A DNA stretch of 64,000 bases from Streptomyces sp. Ru62 (GTDB lineage: Bacteria > Actinomycetota > Actinomycetes > Streptomycetales > Streptomycetaceae). Location of the stretch: contig NZ_PQSU01000039.1 in the NCBI RefSeq assembly GCF_002920615.1, positions 19,210 to 83,209 on the forward strand. Direction: 5' to 3'. The notes under the pieces are model-generated. The model ran no database searches, had not been told where the DNA came from, and saw nothing but the letters and a program-made list of their open reading frames with translations. The translations under genes were made by a program, and so were the position numbers. How positions within the stretch are numbered: position 1 is the first letter of the stretch; every line of letters begins with the position of its first letter. Of this stretch, positions 33,345 through 42,009 are shown one piece after another.

Positions 33345-34058
33345 TCAGCGGGCCGCCCCGCCGTCGTCGGCGTACACGTCCGCGGCCGCCTCGATCCGCG
33401 CGGACAGTTCGCGGGCGGGGATGCCGGCGCGTTCGAGGACCTCGACCGCCCGGGACCGAGGGTCCGCGGCGAGCGCCGCGAGCAGGTCGGTGCCGCCGAC
33501 GCGGGGCGCGCCCCGCCGCCGGGCACGCGCGCGGGCGTCCGCGAGCGCGGCGGACGCGGCCGGGGACCAGCCCTCGGCGTTCTTGCCCCGTCCGTCGAGA
33601 CCGGCGGCACCCACGGGGTCGGGGGGTCCGGCGAGACCCGCGGTGTCGGCGGGTCCGGCCGGCGCGGGGACGAGGGGCATCGCGGCGGAGTCCTCCACGC
33701 TGCTCTGCCAGCGCAGTCCGTAGCCGATGCTGCGCTGCACCAGGTAGCCGAGGACCCGGGCGAGGCTCTGCGGGCCCCCGACGGCGGCGCGGGCCTCGGG
33801 ATCGTGTTCCAGCAGGGCGTGCAGCAGATGGGCGGTGTCGGTGTGCCGGTCCCTGTCCCTGACGGCCCTGCGACGGGCAGCGACGACCACCGCCGCGAGC
33901 TCGGCACCGAGCCCGGCAGCGCCGTCCGGGTGCGGAACCGCTCCGTCATCGGCGGTCCGGTGGGCTGTACGGGGTTGCACGTCCCCCACCTCATCAGCCG
34001 CCGCGGGACGGGGCATCCACGAGGGGAACCATTTTCGCGTCCCACGCGGAGTGGACAT
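33345..34058 (-). CDS. Clp amino-terminal (Clp-N) domain protein
   Basis: The product is 237 residues from the ATG at 34058. Two Clp-N type repeats are visible: AVVVAARRRAVRDRDRHTDTAHLLHALLEHDPEARAAVGG (about 72-105) and, after a proline/alanine-rich linker, AADARARARRRGAPRVGGTDLLAALAADPRSRAVEVLERAG (about 180-220). There is no AAA+ ATPase module, so this is a free adaptor-like N-domain as in ClpS/ClpC-N relatives found throughout Streptomyces. It could bind degradation substrates or antibiotics such as cyclomarin-like molecules, but this is inference. Confidence 0.82.
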   Translation of the reverse strand: MSTPRGTRKWFPSWMPRPAAADEVGDVQPRTAHRTADDGAVPHPDGAAGLGAELAAVVVAARRRAVRDRDRHTDTAHLLHALLEHDPEARAAVGGPQSLARVLGYLVQRSIGYGLRWQSSVEDSAAMPLVPAPAGPADTAGLAGPPDPVGAAGLDGRGKNAEGWSPAASAALADARARARRRGAPRVGGTDLLAALAADPRSRAVEVLERAGIPARELSARIEAAADVYADDGGAAR

Positions 34059-34275
34059 CGCCGCCCCGGATCTCATCCTCACGGAGGAGATCAGACCGGT
34101 CCCGCGCACGGACGGCACGTCCTCGCCAGGTCTGACGGTTCGTCAATATCGAATGTCCGCGTCCCCGCGGGCACGTCCGCGACACCGTAGCCCGATACGC
34201 CCGGTCCGAAGCGGTGGCCGCATGGCCGAAGTCGGCGCCCAGGCACGCATCCAGACGCCGGCCGGGACAGGCGAA

Positions 34276-34304
34276 GGCGCCCCGCACGGACAGCGCGGGG
34301 CGCC
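34276..34304 (-). terminator. Terminator hairpin after the PadR gene
   Basis: GGCGCCCCGC (34276-34285) and GCGGGGCGCC (34295-34304) form a perfect 10-bp stem with a 9-nt loop, 28 bases beyond the PadR stop in the minus direction. No T-run. Confidence 0.65.
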
Positions 34305-34331
34305 ACGAACTGCGGCCCTCGTCCAGGAGGC

Positions 34332-34967
34332 TCAGTGCTCGTCGGCGAGGATGAGGTACAGCTTCTTGCGGGCGTCGTTGATGACGGCGAGCGCCTTCTC
34401 GCGCTGCTCCTTGCTGCCGGTCTTCCACACCTGACCGAAGGCCTCCATCAGCCCGAAGCCGGCCTGGCGGATCTCCGCGAGGGCCTCCCAGTCGACGCCG
34501 CGCGAGGCCTCCTCCCAGGGGGCGTCCGGCCCCTCGTCGGCGGCGGCGCGGCCGGCTTCGGTCAGGGAGAACAGCTTCTTGCCGCCCTCGCTCTCGCTGA
34601 CGATCAGGCCCTCGTCCTCCAGCAGTTGGAGGGTCGGGTAGACCGAACCGGGGCTGGGCTTCCAGGCACCGCCGCTGCGTTCGGCGATCTCCTGGATCAT
34701 CTCGTAGCCGTGCATGGGCCGGTCCTTGAGCAGGGCCAGGATCGAGGCGCGTACGTCGCCTCGCCGTGCCCGCCCGCGCGGACCGCCCCGTCCGCGCGGC
34801 CCCCAGGGGCCCGGTCCGAAACCGGGTCCGCCGGGACCGAAGCCCGGACCGCCGGGACCGAAGGGCCCGAAGGCGGCCCGCCGCCCGTCGAACCCGCCGA
34901 AGCCACCCTTACCCCGTCGGCCGGGGCCCTCGTGCCGGTGTCCACGCTCGAAACCGTGGGTGCGCAT
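34332..34967 (-). CDS. PadR family transcriptional regulator with Gly-rich N-terminus
   Basis: The product is 211 residues from the ATG at 34967. A glycine/proline/phenylalanine-rich N-terminal region of about 70 residues with GPGGPGFGPG repeats precedes a PadR winged helix: ILALLKDRPMHGYEMIQEIA, then SPGSVYPTLQLLEDEGLI and the basic wing GKKLFSLTEAG. The C-terminal helices (EALAEIRQAGFGLMEAFGQVW) dimerise. PadR proteins repress their own gene and often an exporter. The AT-rich palindromes at 35007-35042 just upstream are probable operators. Confidence 0.92.
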   Translation of the reverse strand: MRTHGFERGHRHEGPGRRGKGGFGGFDGRRAAFGPFGPGGPGFGPGGPGFGPGPWGPRGRGGPRGRARRGDVRASILALLKDRPMHGYEMIQEIAERSGGAWKPSPGSVYPTLQLLEDEGLIVSESEGGKKLFSLTEAGRAAADEGPDAPWEEASRGVDWEALAEIRQAGFGLMEAFGQVWKTGSKEQREKALAVINDARKKLYLILADEH

Positions 34968-35006
34968 CGCGATCACTCCATTCCATCGTTGATCTGTCAC
35001 GTCTGC

Positions 35007-35042
35007 ATCGCATATCGTTCGCGATGCTTCAACGATATATCG
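35007..35042. promoter_or_regulatory. Candidate PadR operator region
   Basis: ATCGC-N9-GCGAT (35007-35025) lies next to the perfect palindrome CGATATATCG (35033-35042), in an unusually AT-rich island about 40-75 bp upstream of padR. A further AGCGATCGC follows at 35045. Autoregulation is inferred from position and symmetry. Confidence 0.55.
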
Positions 35043-35200
35043 GAAGCGATCGCATGACAACCTCCTTGCCGGACGAGGACGGACGTGGTGCGCAGCGACG
35101 CGCGCCGGCTGTCCTGCGGGCGGGCCGGGCCCGGGAACCAGTCCGGCATCCCCGGATTGGCCTTGGTCCAGGGGCCGTCGCAGCCGCTAGCGTCGGCGCC

Positions 35201-36013
35201 ATGCGCATCCGAATCGTCGACGCCTTCACCGACCGGCCCTTCGCCGGCAACCCGGCCGGAGTCCTGCTCCTGGACGACGTCTTCCCGGCCGACGACTGGC
35301 TCCAGAACGTCGCCCTGGAGGTCAACCACGCCGAGACGGCGTTCGCGCACCGGCTGCCCGGGGGCGGCGAGGCGGACTGGGCGCTGCGCTGGTTCACGCC
35401 CGTCACCGAGGTCGCCATGTGCGGCCACGCCACCCTCGCCACGGCCCACGTCCTGCACACCACCGGTGCCCACGAGGGCCCGGTGCGGTTCGCCACCCGC
35501 AGCGGCGTGCTGATCGCCACGCCCGGCGCGGACGGCTCGGTCACCCTGGACTTCCCGACCGCCCCGCTCACCCCGGTGGAGATCCCGGCCGGGGTCGCCG
35601 AGGCGCTCGGCGCGCGGCCGGTCGCCGCGTTCGACACCGGCCCGGACGTCGGCGACCTGCTGGTCGAACTCGCCGACGAGAAGACCGTGCTCGGGCTCTC
35701 CCCCGAGCACCGGGCCCTCGGCGCCCACTCCTCGCGCGGCGTCATCGCCACCGCCCGCGCCGACGACCCGTCCCGGGGCTACGACTTCGTCTCCCGTTGC
35801 TTCTTCCCGAACGTCGGCATCGACGAGGACCCGGTGACCGGCAGCGCCCACACCGCACTCGCCCCGCACTGGTCCGCCCGCCTCGGCCGCGACGACCTCA
35901 CCGGACTCCAGGCCTCCCGCCGCACCGGGCTGGTCCGCACCGGCCTGCGGGGCGAGCGCACCCTGCTGACCGGCTTCGCGGTGACGGTCATCGAGGGCGA
36001 ACTGCGCGCCTGA
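35201..36013 (+). CDS. PhzF family isomerase-like protein
   Basis: This 270-residue protein begins MRIRIVDAFTDRPFAGNPAG, the PhzF signature, with the catalytic glutamate Glu45 in NHAETAFAH. The second half has CFFPNVGIDEDPVTGSAH, the paired domain motif. True PhzF isomerises trans-2,3-dihydro-3-hydroxyanthranilate in phenazine synthesis, but no other phz genes are nearby, so the substrate is probably different. TAGCGT lies 7 nt before the ATG with TTGGTC 19 bp further upstream and no Shine-Dalgarno, suggesting a leaderless transcript. Confidence 0.9.
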   Translation: MRIRIVDAFTDRPFAGNPAGVLLLDDVFPADDWLQNVALEVNHAETAFAHRLPGGGEADWALRWFTPVTEVAMCGHATLATAHVLHTTGAHEGPVRFATRSGVLIATPGADGSVTLDFPTAPLTPVEIPAGVAEALGARPVAAFDTGPDVGDLLVELADEKTVLGLSPEHRALGAHSSRGVIATARADDPSRGYDFVSRCFFPNVGIDEDPVTGSAHTALAPHWSARLGRDDLTGLQASRRTGLVRTGLRGERTLLTGFAVTVIEGELRA

Positions 36014-36021
36014 GGGCTTGC

Positions 36022-36858
36022 TCAGGCGGTCGGCAGCCAGCCCACCTTGCCCGCGAGGAGGGCGTAGCCGACGAAGGCGCCGATGTCGAGCAGGGAGTGC
36101 GCGACGACCAGCGGCCCGACCCGGCCCCAGCGGCGGTAGAGGTAGACGAACACCACGCCCATGACCATGTTGCCGACGAAGCCGCCGATGCCCTGGTAGA
36201 GGTGGTACGAACCGCGCAGGACCGCACTGGCCGCCAGTGCGGTCCCCGGGGTCCAGCCCAACTGCCCCAGCCTGCGCAGCAGGTAGCCGACGACGATCAC
36301 CTCTTCCAGGATCGCGTTCTGCAGCGCCGAGAGGATCAGCACCGGGTACTTCCACCACACGTTCGGAAGTGCCTCGGGTACGACGGTGAGGTTGAAGCCG
36401 AGGCCGCGGGCGGCGAGGTAGAAGGCGATGCCGGTGCTGCCGATCACCGCCGCGACGCCGGCACCCCGGGCGAGGTCGGGCCAGGGACGGGTGCGGTCGA
36501 AGCCGAGGGTGCGCAGGCCCGCGCCCTCGCGCAGCAGCAGGTGGGCGACGAGGGCCACGGGGACCAGCGCGGTGGCGATGCCGAAGAGCTGCCAGGCCAG
36601 GTCCAGCCAGGGGCGGCCCGGTGCGGCGGAGGCGTTGAGCGTGGCCGCCTGGTCCTTCAGCCCGCCCGGCTTGGTGACCGAGCCGATGAAGCTGATCAGC
36701 GCGGACACACCGCTCGCCCCGAGCGAGAGCGCCAGGACGAGCAGCGTCTCGTCCCGCAGCATCCGTCGCGGGTCGCGCTCGCGCCCCGCGGAATCGGCGA
36801 CCGAGTCAGCCTCCACCTGCACCCCTGCCTCCAGCCGGCTCACGGGCCCCTGGCCCAC
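36022..36858 (-). CDS. CPBP (CAAX protease-like) intramembrane metalloprotease
   Basis: This 278-residue polytopic protein has the family motifs EEVIVVGYLLRRL (glutamate pair), LRGSYHLYQG (arginine/histidine) and NMVMGVVFVYLYRRWGR followed by VVAHSLLD (second histidine), all in the C-terminal membrane half. CPBP proteins of bacteria are Rce1-related proteases or bacteriocin self-immunity proteins. No bacteriocin gene is adjacent. It is convergent with phzF, 8 bases apart. Confidence 0.88.
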   Translation of the reverse strand: MGQGPVSRLEAGVQVEADSVADSAGRERDPRRMLRDETLLVLALSLGASGVSALISFIGSVTKPGGLKDQAATLNASAAPGRPWLDLAWQLFGIATALVPVALVAHLLLREGAGLRTLGFDRTRPWPDLARGAGVAAVIGSTGIAFYLAARGLGFNLTVVPEALPNVWWKYPVLILSALQNAILEEVIVVGYLLRRLGQLGWTPGTALAASAVLRGSYHLYQGIGGFVGNMVMGVVFVYLYRRWGRVGPLVVAHSLLDIGAFVGYALLAGKVGWLPTA

Positions 36859-36992
36859 CTTTCGCCTGGCAAGGATCGCAGAAGCAGCTGTGGAGGGCGC
36901 GGCATGCCCCTGGAAGGCCGGGCTCTGGTCGTGGCCTTACGCCGCCGCAACGACGTTCGACCCCAGGTCACGACCCGGCGGTCTGCCCGGCG

Positions 36993-37130
36993 CTCAGGCC
37001 GTCCAGCGGCTCGGCGAGCCGGTTCTCAGACCGTCCAGCGGCTCAGCCGGACCGGTTCTCAGCCCGCCCCAGCGGCCCGCAGCCCGGCGCTCAGCCCGCC
37101 CCGCGGCCCCGTCGGGCCCCGCGCTCAGCC
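36993..37130. repeat. Degenerate 33-bp tandem repeat, five copies
   Basis: Units beginning CTCAG occur at 36993, 37025, 37058, 37090 and 37124 (spacing 32, 33, 32, 34). Each contains CC(G/A)...CAGCGGC-like cores. The last unit includes the stop codon (37125-37127) of the glutamate-cysteine ligase gene, so the array appears to have grown from the 3' end of that gene. Confidence 0.6.
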
Positions 37131-38642
37131 CAGCGGTACCGGCTCCGGCAGCCCCACCGGCCATGTGTGCACCGGCTCCCCCACGTGCATCAGCTCGGCG
37201 TACCGCCGGGTCGTCGCCGCCAGGGCCGCCTGCCGTGACATGCCCTGCTCCAGCGCCCGGTGGAAGGTGGCCGCCTGCCAGGACGCCCCGTTGACCCGGC
37301 GCCGGCAGCGTTCCTCGATCACGCCAAGGTAGAGGTCCCGGTCGGCGGCCTCCACGCCCCACGCGTCCAGCCCGGCCGAGGCGAGCGGCAGCAGCTCGTC
37401 GCGGACCAGCGTGACCGCGTCGACCTCGCCCGTGCCGCCGTACCGGCCCCGCCGGGGCCACACGAAGCGCGCGTCGATGCCGTACCGGCACGCCGCGTCG
37501 AAGTTCGCCTCGGCCGCGGCGAACGGCAGCCGGGTCCACACCGGCCGGGACTCCTCGGCGAGGGCGCGGACGAGGCCGTAGTAGAAGGCCGCGTTGGCGA
37601 TCACGTCGGTGATGGTGGGCCCGGCCGGCAGCACCCGGTTCTCCACCCTGAGGTGCGGGACGCCGTCGGCGATGCCGTACACCGGCCGGTTCCAGCGGTA
37701 GATCGTGCCGTTGTGCAGCACGAGTTCGGCGAGTCTGGGCACCCCGCCGGCCTCGACGACCTCCAGCGGATCCTCGTCGTCGCAGATCGGCAGCAGGGCC
37801 GGGAAGTAGCGCAGGTTCTCCTCGAACAGGTCGTACGCGGAGGTGATCCACCGCTCGCCGAACCAGGTGCGCGGCCGTACGCCCTGCGCCTGGAGCTCGG
37901 GCGGCCGGGTGTCGGTGGACTGCTGGAACAGCGGGGGCCGGGACTCGCGCCACAGCTCGTGCCCGAAGAGGAACGGTGAGTTCGCGCCGACGGCGATCTG
38001 CGCGGCGGAGGCCGCCTGGGCCGCGTTCCACACGTCGGCGAACCGCGCCGGGGTGACCTGCAGGTGCAGTTGCAGGGAGGTGCACGCGGCCTCGGGCACG
38101 ATCGACTTCGAGGTGCAGACGAGGTGCTCCACCCCCTCGATGTCGAGCCGGAAGTCCTCTCCGCGCGCGGCGACGATCTGGTCGTTGAGAAGTGTGTAGC
38201 GGTCGACCTCGGAGAGGTTGGAGGAGACCAGGTCGTCCCGGTCGAGGGTGGGCAGGATGCCGATCATCACGATGCCCGCGTCCACCTCGCCGGCCTTGCG
38301 GTCGGCGTAGGCGAGGGAGGTGCGCAGTTCCTCGGCCAGCCGGTCGAATACCCGTCCGCCCAGCCGGTGTGGGGCTATGTTGACTTCCAGGTTGAACATG
38401 GCGAGTTCCGTTTGGAAATCGCGGCTCGCGATGCGCTCAAGTACCTGACCGTTCAACATTTTCGGCATACCGTCCGACCCGGCGAGATTCAACTCGATCT
38501 CGACTCCCATGAGATTCTTGGGTCGGTCGAATCGCTTCTCGCGCAGCAGCCGCTCCAGTCCCGTCAGGCACTGCTGGAGCTTCTCGCGATAGCGCTGGCG
38601 ATCGGACAGGTCGAACTGCCCTGCCACGACCTTCTCCCCCAT
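37125..38642 (-). CDS. Glutamate-cysteine ligase family protein (GCS2)
   Basis: This 505-residue protein has the GCS2-type opening RPKNLMGVEIELNLAGSDG near residue 40, the metal- and glutamate-binding ELAMFNLEVNIAP, LQLHLQV in the centre and RVENRVLPAGPTITD. It would join glutamate and cysteine with ATP; in actinomycetes, which lack glutathione, such enzymes serve ergothioneine synthesis or make other gamma-glutamyl compounds. No egtBCD genes are adjacent, so the product is uncertain. A Shine-Dalgarno GGAGGG precedes the ATG. Confidence 0.88.
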   Translation of the reverse strand: MGEKVVAGQFDLSDRQRYREKLQQCLTGLERLLREKRFDRPKNLMGVEIELNLAGSDGMPKMLNGQVLERIASRDFQTELAMFNLEVNIAPHRLGGRVFDRLAEELRTSLAYADRKAGEVDAGIVMIGILPTLDRDDLVSSNLSEVDRYTLLNDQIVAARGEDFRLDIEGVEHLVCTSKSIVPEAACTSLQLHLQVTPARFADVWNAAQAASAAQIAVGANSPFLFGHELWRESRPPLFQQSTDTRPPELQAQGVRPRTWFGERWITSAYDLFEENLRYFPALLPICDDEDPLEVVEAGGVPRLAELVLHNGTIYRWNRPVYGIADGVPHLRVENRVLPAGPTITDVIANAAFYYGLVRALAEESRPVWTRLPFAAAEANFDAACRYGIDARFVWPRRGRYGGTGEVDAVTLVRDELLPLASAGLDAWGVEAADRDLYLGVIEERCRRRVNGASWQAATFHRALEQGMSRQAALAATTRRYAELMHVGEPVHTWPVGLPEPVPLG

Positions 38643-39210
38643 CGAATGTCCCTCCTCGGATGGGCGGGCCGACGATCCGGCCGCCTGGCTCCCGGGTCAG
38701 GTGGGATGATGCCCAGCCGAAGCGATCGATAACGTCCCGCGCGGGCCCGCCGCCCGCTAGTCTGTCTGAATGTTCCCGGCGGCACATTCACGGGGCATGC
38801 CGCACTCGCACCTTCGGGTGCCCCGCACACCTCGTGAAAAACGCCGACGACATTCGGCCGACCGTTACCGGTGCGTATGACGAGGTCAGCGGCGGGTGCC
38901 GGGTCCGGAAATCGGGATGATTTCCGCAAATCGACGGCCTAATTCCGCCTTGCCGCGTCGACCGGAATCGGATAGACGAAACACCGGCCGAACACACGTC
39001 GTATAAACTTCGTCCACAAGGCAGAAGGTTGGCGCCCTCGGTCCTGGTTTCCGCGGTGTTCCTGCCGTTCCCGTTGACGGGCGGCAGACCGAGCCGCACT
39101 CTCTTTCACACCGACCTGGGCCCCCACCTCTCCGGCCTTCCGTGAGCTGACAGCGCCGTCCGCCCCACCCTCCTCGCGCCGCCGCGCCTGTCTAATGAGA
39201 GGCGACCCAC
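38643..39210. other. Long intergenic region with AT-richer core
   Basis: This 568-base stretch lies between the divergent ligase gene and the gene at 39211. Bases 38820-39060 are clearly less GC-rich than the surroundings and hold a perfect 8-bp inverted repeat, CGGAAATC (38906-38913) and GATTTCCG (38919-38926) with a 5-base centre. Frames here give no protein-like translation. It may contain promoters, an operator or a small RNA. Confidence 0.5.
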
Positions 39211-39795
39211 ATGCCGCTGCACGTGCCCCCTGCCCCCGCGCCTGCCCTGCGCTCCGTCCTCACCGCCCTCGGTTCCCCCACCGCGGTGCGTGAGGCGCGC
39301 ACCCCGTCCCTGCGCGCCGCGCAGGGTCCGGCGACACCGGAACTCCCGCTGCCCGTCCACGTGCTGGACCGGATCACCGCGCAAGGCCTGTCCGCGACGC
39401 GACTGGCCGGCTGGCGCTTCCTGATCCGGTGCGGTGATCGTGCGGTGGCCGCGGCCGAGACCATGCTGACTCCCGACGGCTGGGCCTTCTCGCACTTCTT
39501 CGAGGGCCCGTACGTCGCCTCCACCGAACGCGCCCTGCAACAGGCCGAGGCCCTGCAACAGCCGTACCAGGCACGGCTGTTGTCCGTGCCCGGGCTGTAC
39601 ATGCTCACCCTGTGGCTGCACGGCGACTGCTCCGGCGACGGCAGCGAGGGCCATCCCGCCGGCACCGATCTGCTCGTGCCGCTGGCGCCCGCACCGCCCG
39701 GCATACCGACACACCGTCCGTTCCCGGTCGCCGAGTTGCTTCCGGTGCTGACCCATCGGGCGACTCCTCTCCCGCTGCTCGGCTCGCCTGCCTGA
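39211..39795 (+). CDS. Conserved Streptomyces hypothetical protein
   Basis: This 194-residue soluble protein is preceded by GAGAGG. The N-terminal 50 residues are proline/alanine-rich. The core VLDRITAQGLSATRLAGWRFLIRCGDRAVAAAET, FSHFFEGPYVASTERALQQAEALQQPYQARLLSVPGLYMLTLWLHG reads as a compact alpha/beta domain. I recognise the pattern as a recurring Streptomyces hypothetical without assigned function. A strong terminator follows, so the gene is monocistronic. Confidence 0.75.
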   Translation: MPLHVPPAPAPALRSVLTALGSPTAVREARTPSLRAAQGPATPELPLPVHVLDRITAQGLSATRLAGWRFLIRCGDRAVAAAETMLTPDGWAFSHFFEGPYVASTERALQQAEALQQPYQARLLSVPGLYMLTLWLHGDCSGDGSEGHPAGTDLLVPLAPAPPGIPTHRPFPVAELLPVLTHRATPLPLLGSPA

Positions 39796-39805
39796 CCGAC
39801 GCACG

Positions 39806-39839
39806 CGTACCCCGCTGCCCGCAAGGGAAGCGGGGTACG
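39806..39839 (+). terminator. Terminator hairpin after the gene at 39211
   Basis: CGTACCCCGCT (39806-39816) and AGCGGGGTACG (39829-39839) form a perfect 11-bp stem with a 12-nt loop, 11 bases after the stop codon. CTGTCTTTCG follows. Confidence 0.8.
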
Positions 39840-40051
39840 ACTGTCTTTCGAGCACTCCGCCGCCCGGAGCCATCCGGACTAGTCCCATCCGGCCACTGCG
39901 AACCACCCGAAGTGACAGTGCAGTTGGACTGAACCGTCCGCGCGGGTGACGCGTCCTGAACCTGTGAGAAGCGGTGCCGTGAAATCCCTGCGGAACGACG
40001 CCCAGAGGACAACACTGGTTTCCGACCGACTCATCACCACGGGGGACGGAC

Positions 40052-40288
40052 ATGATCACGACAGAGCGAAAGATCCCGCCCATGTGCCAGCACCAGCCAC
40101 CGTGCCCGCCAGCCGAATCCGCCGACCGGGAGTCCGCCCGCCTCGTGGCGCACCACCCGGAGCAGGGGTGGAGCCTGCTGTGCAACGGCGTCCTGCTCTT
40201 TGAGGACACCGGTGAGCTGCTGCCCGACGGCCGCGTCATCGCCCCGCACCGCCCGCTGGGCGCGGAGCAGGTGATGACCGCCGCCTGA
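40052..40288 (+). CDS. DUF5999 family protein
   Basis: The product is 78 residues from the ATG at 40052, which has GGGGGACGG upstream; the conserved part begins at a second ATG (40082) with CQHQPPCPPAESADRESARL. The family hallmarks are the N-terminal C-x-H-x-x-x-C cluster, suggesting a bound metal, and GWSLLCNGVLLFEDTGELLP. DUF5999 proteins are abundant small proteins of Streptomyces with no known biochemical role. Confidence 0.85.
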   Translation: MITTERKIPPMCQHQPPCPPAESADRESARLVAHHPEQGWSLLCNGVLLFEDTGELLPDGRVIAPHRPLGAEQVMTAA

Positions 40289-40445
40289 GGACGACGGGGC
40301 GACCTGATCCGGGCACGGCACACTGACCCGACCTGAACAGGGGCGAGGCGAGTGCCCTGAGGGGCCGGCCGCACCTGACCCGTGCGCCTCGGCCCCGACA
40401 CGTGCCTTGGGCGCGGGTCCGGACGGCCCCCACACCCCGCCCCTA

Positions 40446-40456
40446 CGAAACTTTCG
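40446..40456. promoter_or_regulatory. Orphan CGAAA-N-TTTCG box behind the GH43 gene
   Basis: CGAAACTTTCG is identical in form to the xylan-regulator palindrome described for Streptomyces. It lies 58 bases beyond the stop codon of the GH43 gene, where no gene starts. It may be left over from a lost gene. Confidence 0.6.
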
Positions 40457-40513
40457 AGCTCGATCGCTCGGTGCGTCACTGCCTCGGTTTCGGCGTGGCG
40501 GACGCGTACCCGG

Positions 40514-41989
40514 TTACGGCGTGGCGGGCGCGTACTCGAACCAGTCGAAGGCCGCGCGGCCCTCGGTGACGTACATGCCGATGACACGGCCGGTGAAACC
40601 GGCGGCCACCTCCGTGGACAGATAGCGGCCGTCGAGTTCGGCGAGCCGGACGGTTCCCTCGGCGGTCGCGACGGAGAAGACGAGGGTGTCGGGGCCGTGC
40701 TGCGTCCCGGGGTCCCGGGTGGCGCGGATCTCGACGGCCAGGGTGACCGGCCCCGCGGGCACCGGGTGTGCGGCGACGCTCTGCCGCAGCGGGCCGATCC
40801 GCGCGATCACGGCCGCGCTGCCCCCGCTCACCTCCAGGTCGTAGTGATGGGCCTCGTCCAGGCGCACCGACAGCCCCGCCCGCGCGGCGCCGGGCTCCAG
40901 CGACGCCGCCGCCCGGCAGTCGTGGTGCTGCTGGCGGCGGCCTACGAAGGTGTGCCCGGGCCGGTCGAGGCTGTCCCCGGTGGCGGTCAGGGTGAGCCAC
41001 CCCGGCCGCTCGGTCAGCGACCAGCAGCCCTCGGGCCGGCGCCGCGGGGATATCCAGTGCGGTGCGAGCTCCGGGCCCGAGAAGTCGTCCCGCGCCGGCG
41101 ACTGTGCGACGGGCGCCCAGGCAGCCGGCGCCGGGTGCCGCTCCTGGACCGGGCCCGTCCGCGGCCAGCCGTCCACCCACTCCACCGGGACCAGGAACGT
41201 CTCCCGGCCGAGGACGTGATACTCCGGGAACCAGCCCCGGGGCCGGGTGCCGAGCAGCACCATCCACCAGCTGCCGTCGGCCGCCTGGACCAGGTCGCCG
41301 TGGCCGGTGCACTGGATGGGCTGGCCGGTGCCGCGGTGGGACAGCAGCGGGTTGCCGGGAGCCGGTTCCCAGGGGCCGCGCGGCGAGCGGGCGCGGGCCA
41401 CGGAGACACCGTGTCCCAGGGCGGTGCCGCCCTCGGCGAGCAGCAGGTACCACCAGTCGCCGATCCGGTACAGGTGCGGGGCCTCCGGGTCGCGGAGGCC
41501 GGTGCCGGACCACATCGGCAGCGGACCCTCCAGCACCCGCCCCGTGCGCGGGTCGATCCGGGCGACGCTGACGCCGGCCATCGCGACCCAGCAGGAACCG
41601 TCCTCGTCCCACGCCAGGTCCGGGTCGATGCCGGGCAGATCGATCCACACCGGGTCGGACCAGGGGCCCTCGGGGCGCTCCGCGGTGACGAGGAAGGTAC
41701 CGCCGGCACCCGCGCTGGTGGTGATGACGTGGAAGAGTCCGTCGTGGTGCCGGATCGTCGGCGCGTAGATGCCGGCGGACGCCGGGACGTCGTCGGGCAG
41801 GTCCAACTGCCCCGGCCGGTCGAGCACATTGCCGATCTGGCGCCAGTGCACCAGGTCCCGGCTGTGGAACAGCGGAACGCCGGGGAAGTACTCGAAGCTG
41901 GAACACACCAGGTAGTAGTCGTCGCCGACCCGGCACACGCTGGGATCGGGGTGGAAACCCGGGATGACCGGATTGTCGTACGTTCGCAT
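40514..41989 (-). CDS. Glycoside hydrolase family 43 protein, beta-xylosidase-like
   Basis: This 491-residue enzyme is predicted to be cytoplasmic (no signal peptide). The five-bladed propeller residues are visible: general base Asp in NPVIPGFHPDPSV (Asp15 or so), the pKa-modulating Asp in GIDPDLAWDEDG and the general acid Glu in GLRDPEAPHLYR. A C-terminal beta-sandwich (from about residue 300) follows, as in GH43 beta-xylosidases and arabinofuranosidases. It should hydrolyse xylo- or arabino-oligosaccharides imported into the cell. A CGAAA-N-TTTCG box 21 bp upstream suggests xylose/xylan control. No transporter is adjacent. Confidence 0.9.
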   Translation of the reverse strand: MRTYDNPVIPGFHPDPSVCRVGDDYYLVCSSFEYFPGVPLFHSRDLVHWRQIGNVLDRPGQLDLPDDVPASAGIYAPTIRHHDGLFHVITTSAGAGGTFLVTAERPEGPWSDPVWIDLPGIDPDLAWDEDGSCWVAMAGVSVARIDPRTGRVLEGPLPMWSGTGLRDPEAPHLYRIGDWWYLLLAEGGTALGHGVSVARARSPRGPWEPAPGNPLLSHRGTGQPIQCTGHGDLVQAADGSWWMVLLGTRPRGWFPEYHVLGRETFLVPVEWVDGWPRTGPVQERHPAPAAWAPVAQSPARDDFSGPELAPHWISPRRRPEGCWSLTERPGWLTLTATGDSLDRPGHTFVGRRQQHHDCRAAASLEPGAARAGLSVRLDEAHHYDLEVSGGSAAVIARIGPLRQSVAAHPVPAGPVTLAVEIRATRDPGTQHGPDTLVFSVATAEGTVRLAELDGRYLSTEVAAGFTGRVIGMYVTEGRAAFDWFEYAPATP

Positions 41990-42009
41990 GCTCGCCTCCT
42001 GGAGGCGCT

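Noticed and set aside
35201..36013. Phenazine biosynthesis cluster around the PhzF gene
   Set aside because: No other phz or core biosynthetic genes lie in the window; PhzF-like proteins are common without phenazines.
37125..38642. Calling the glutamate-cysteine ligase EgtA of ergothioneine synthesis
   Set aside because: No egtB, egtC or egtD genes are adjacent and the sequence is the general GCS2 type, so the symbol was withheld.
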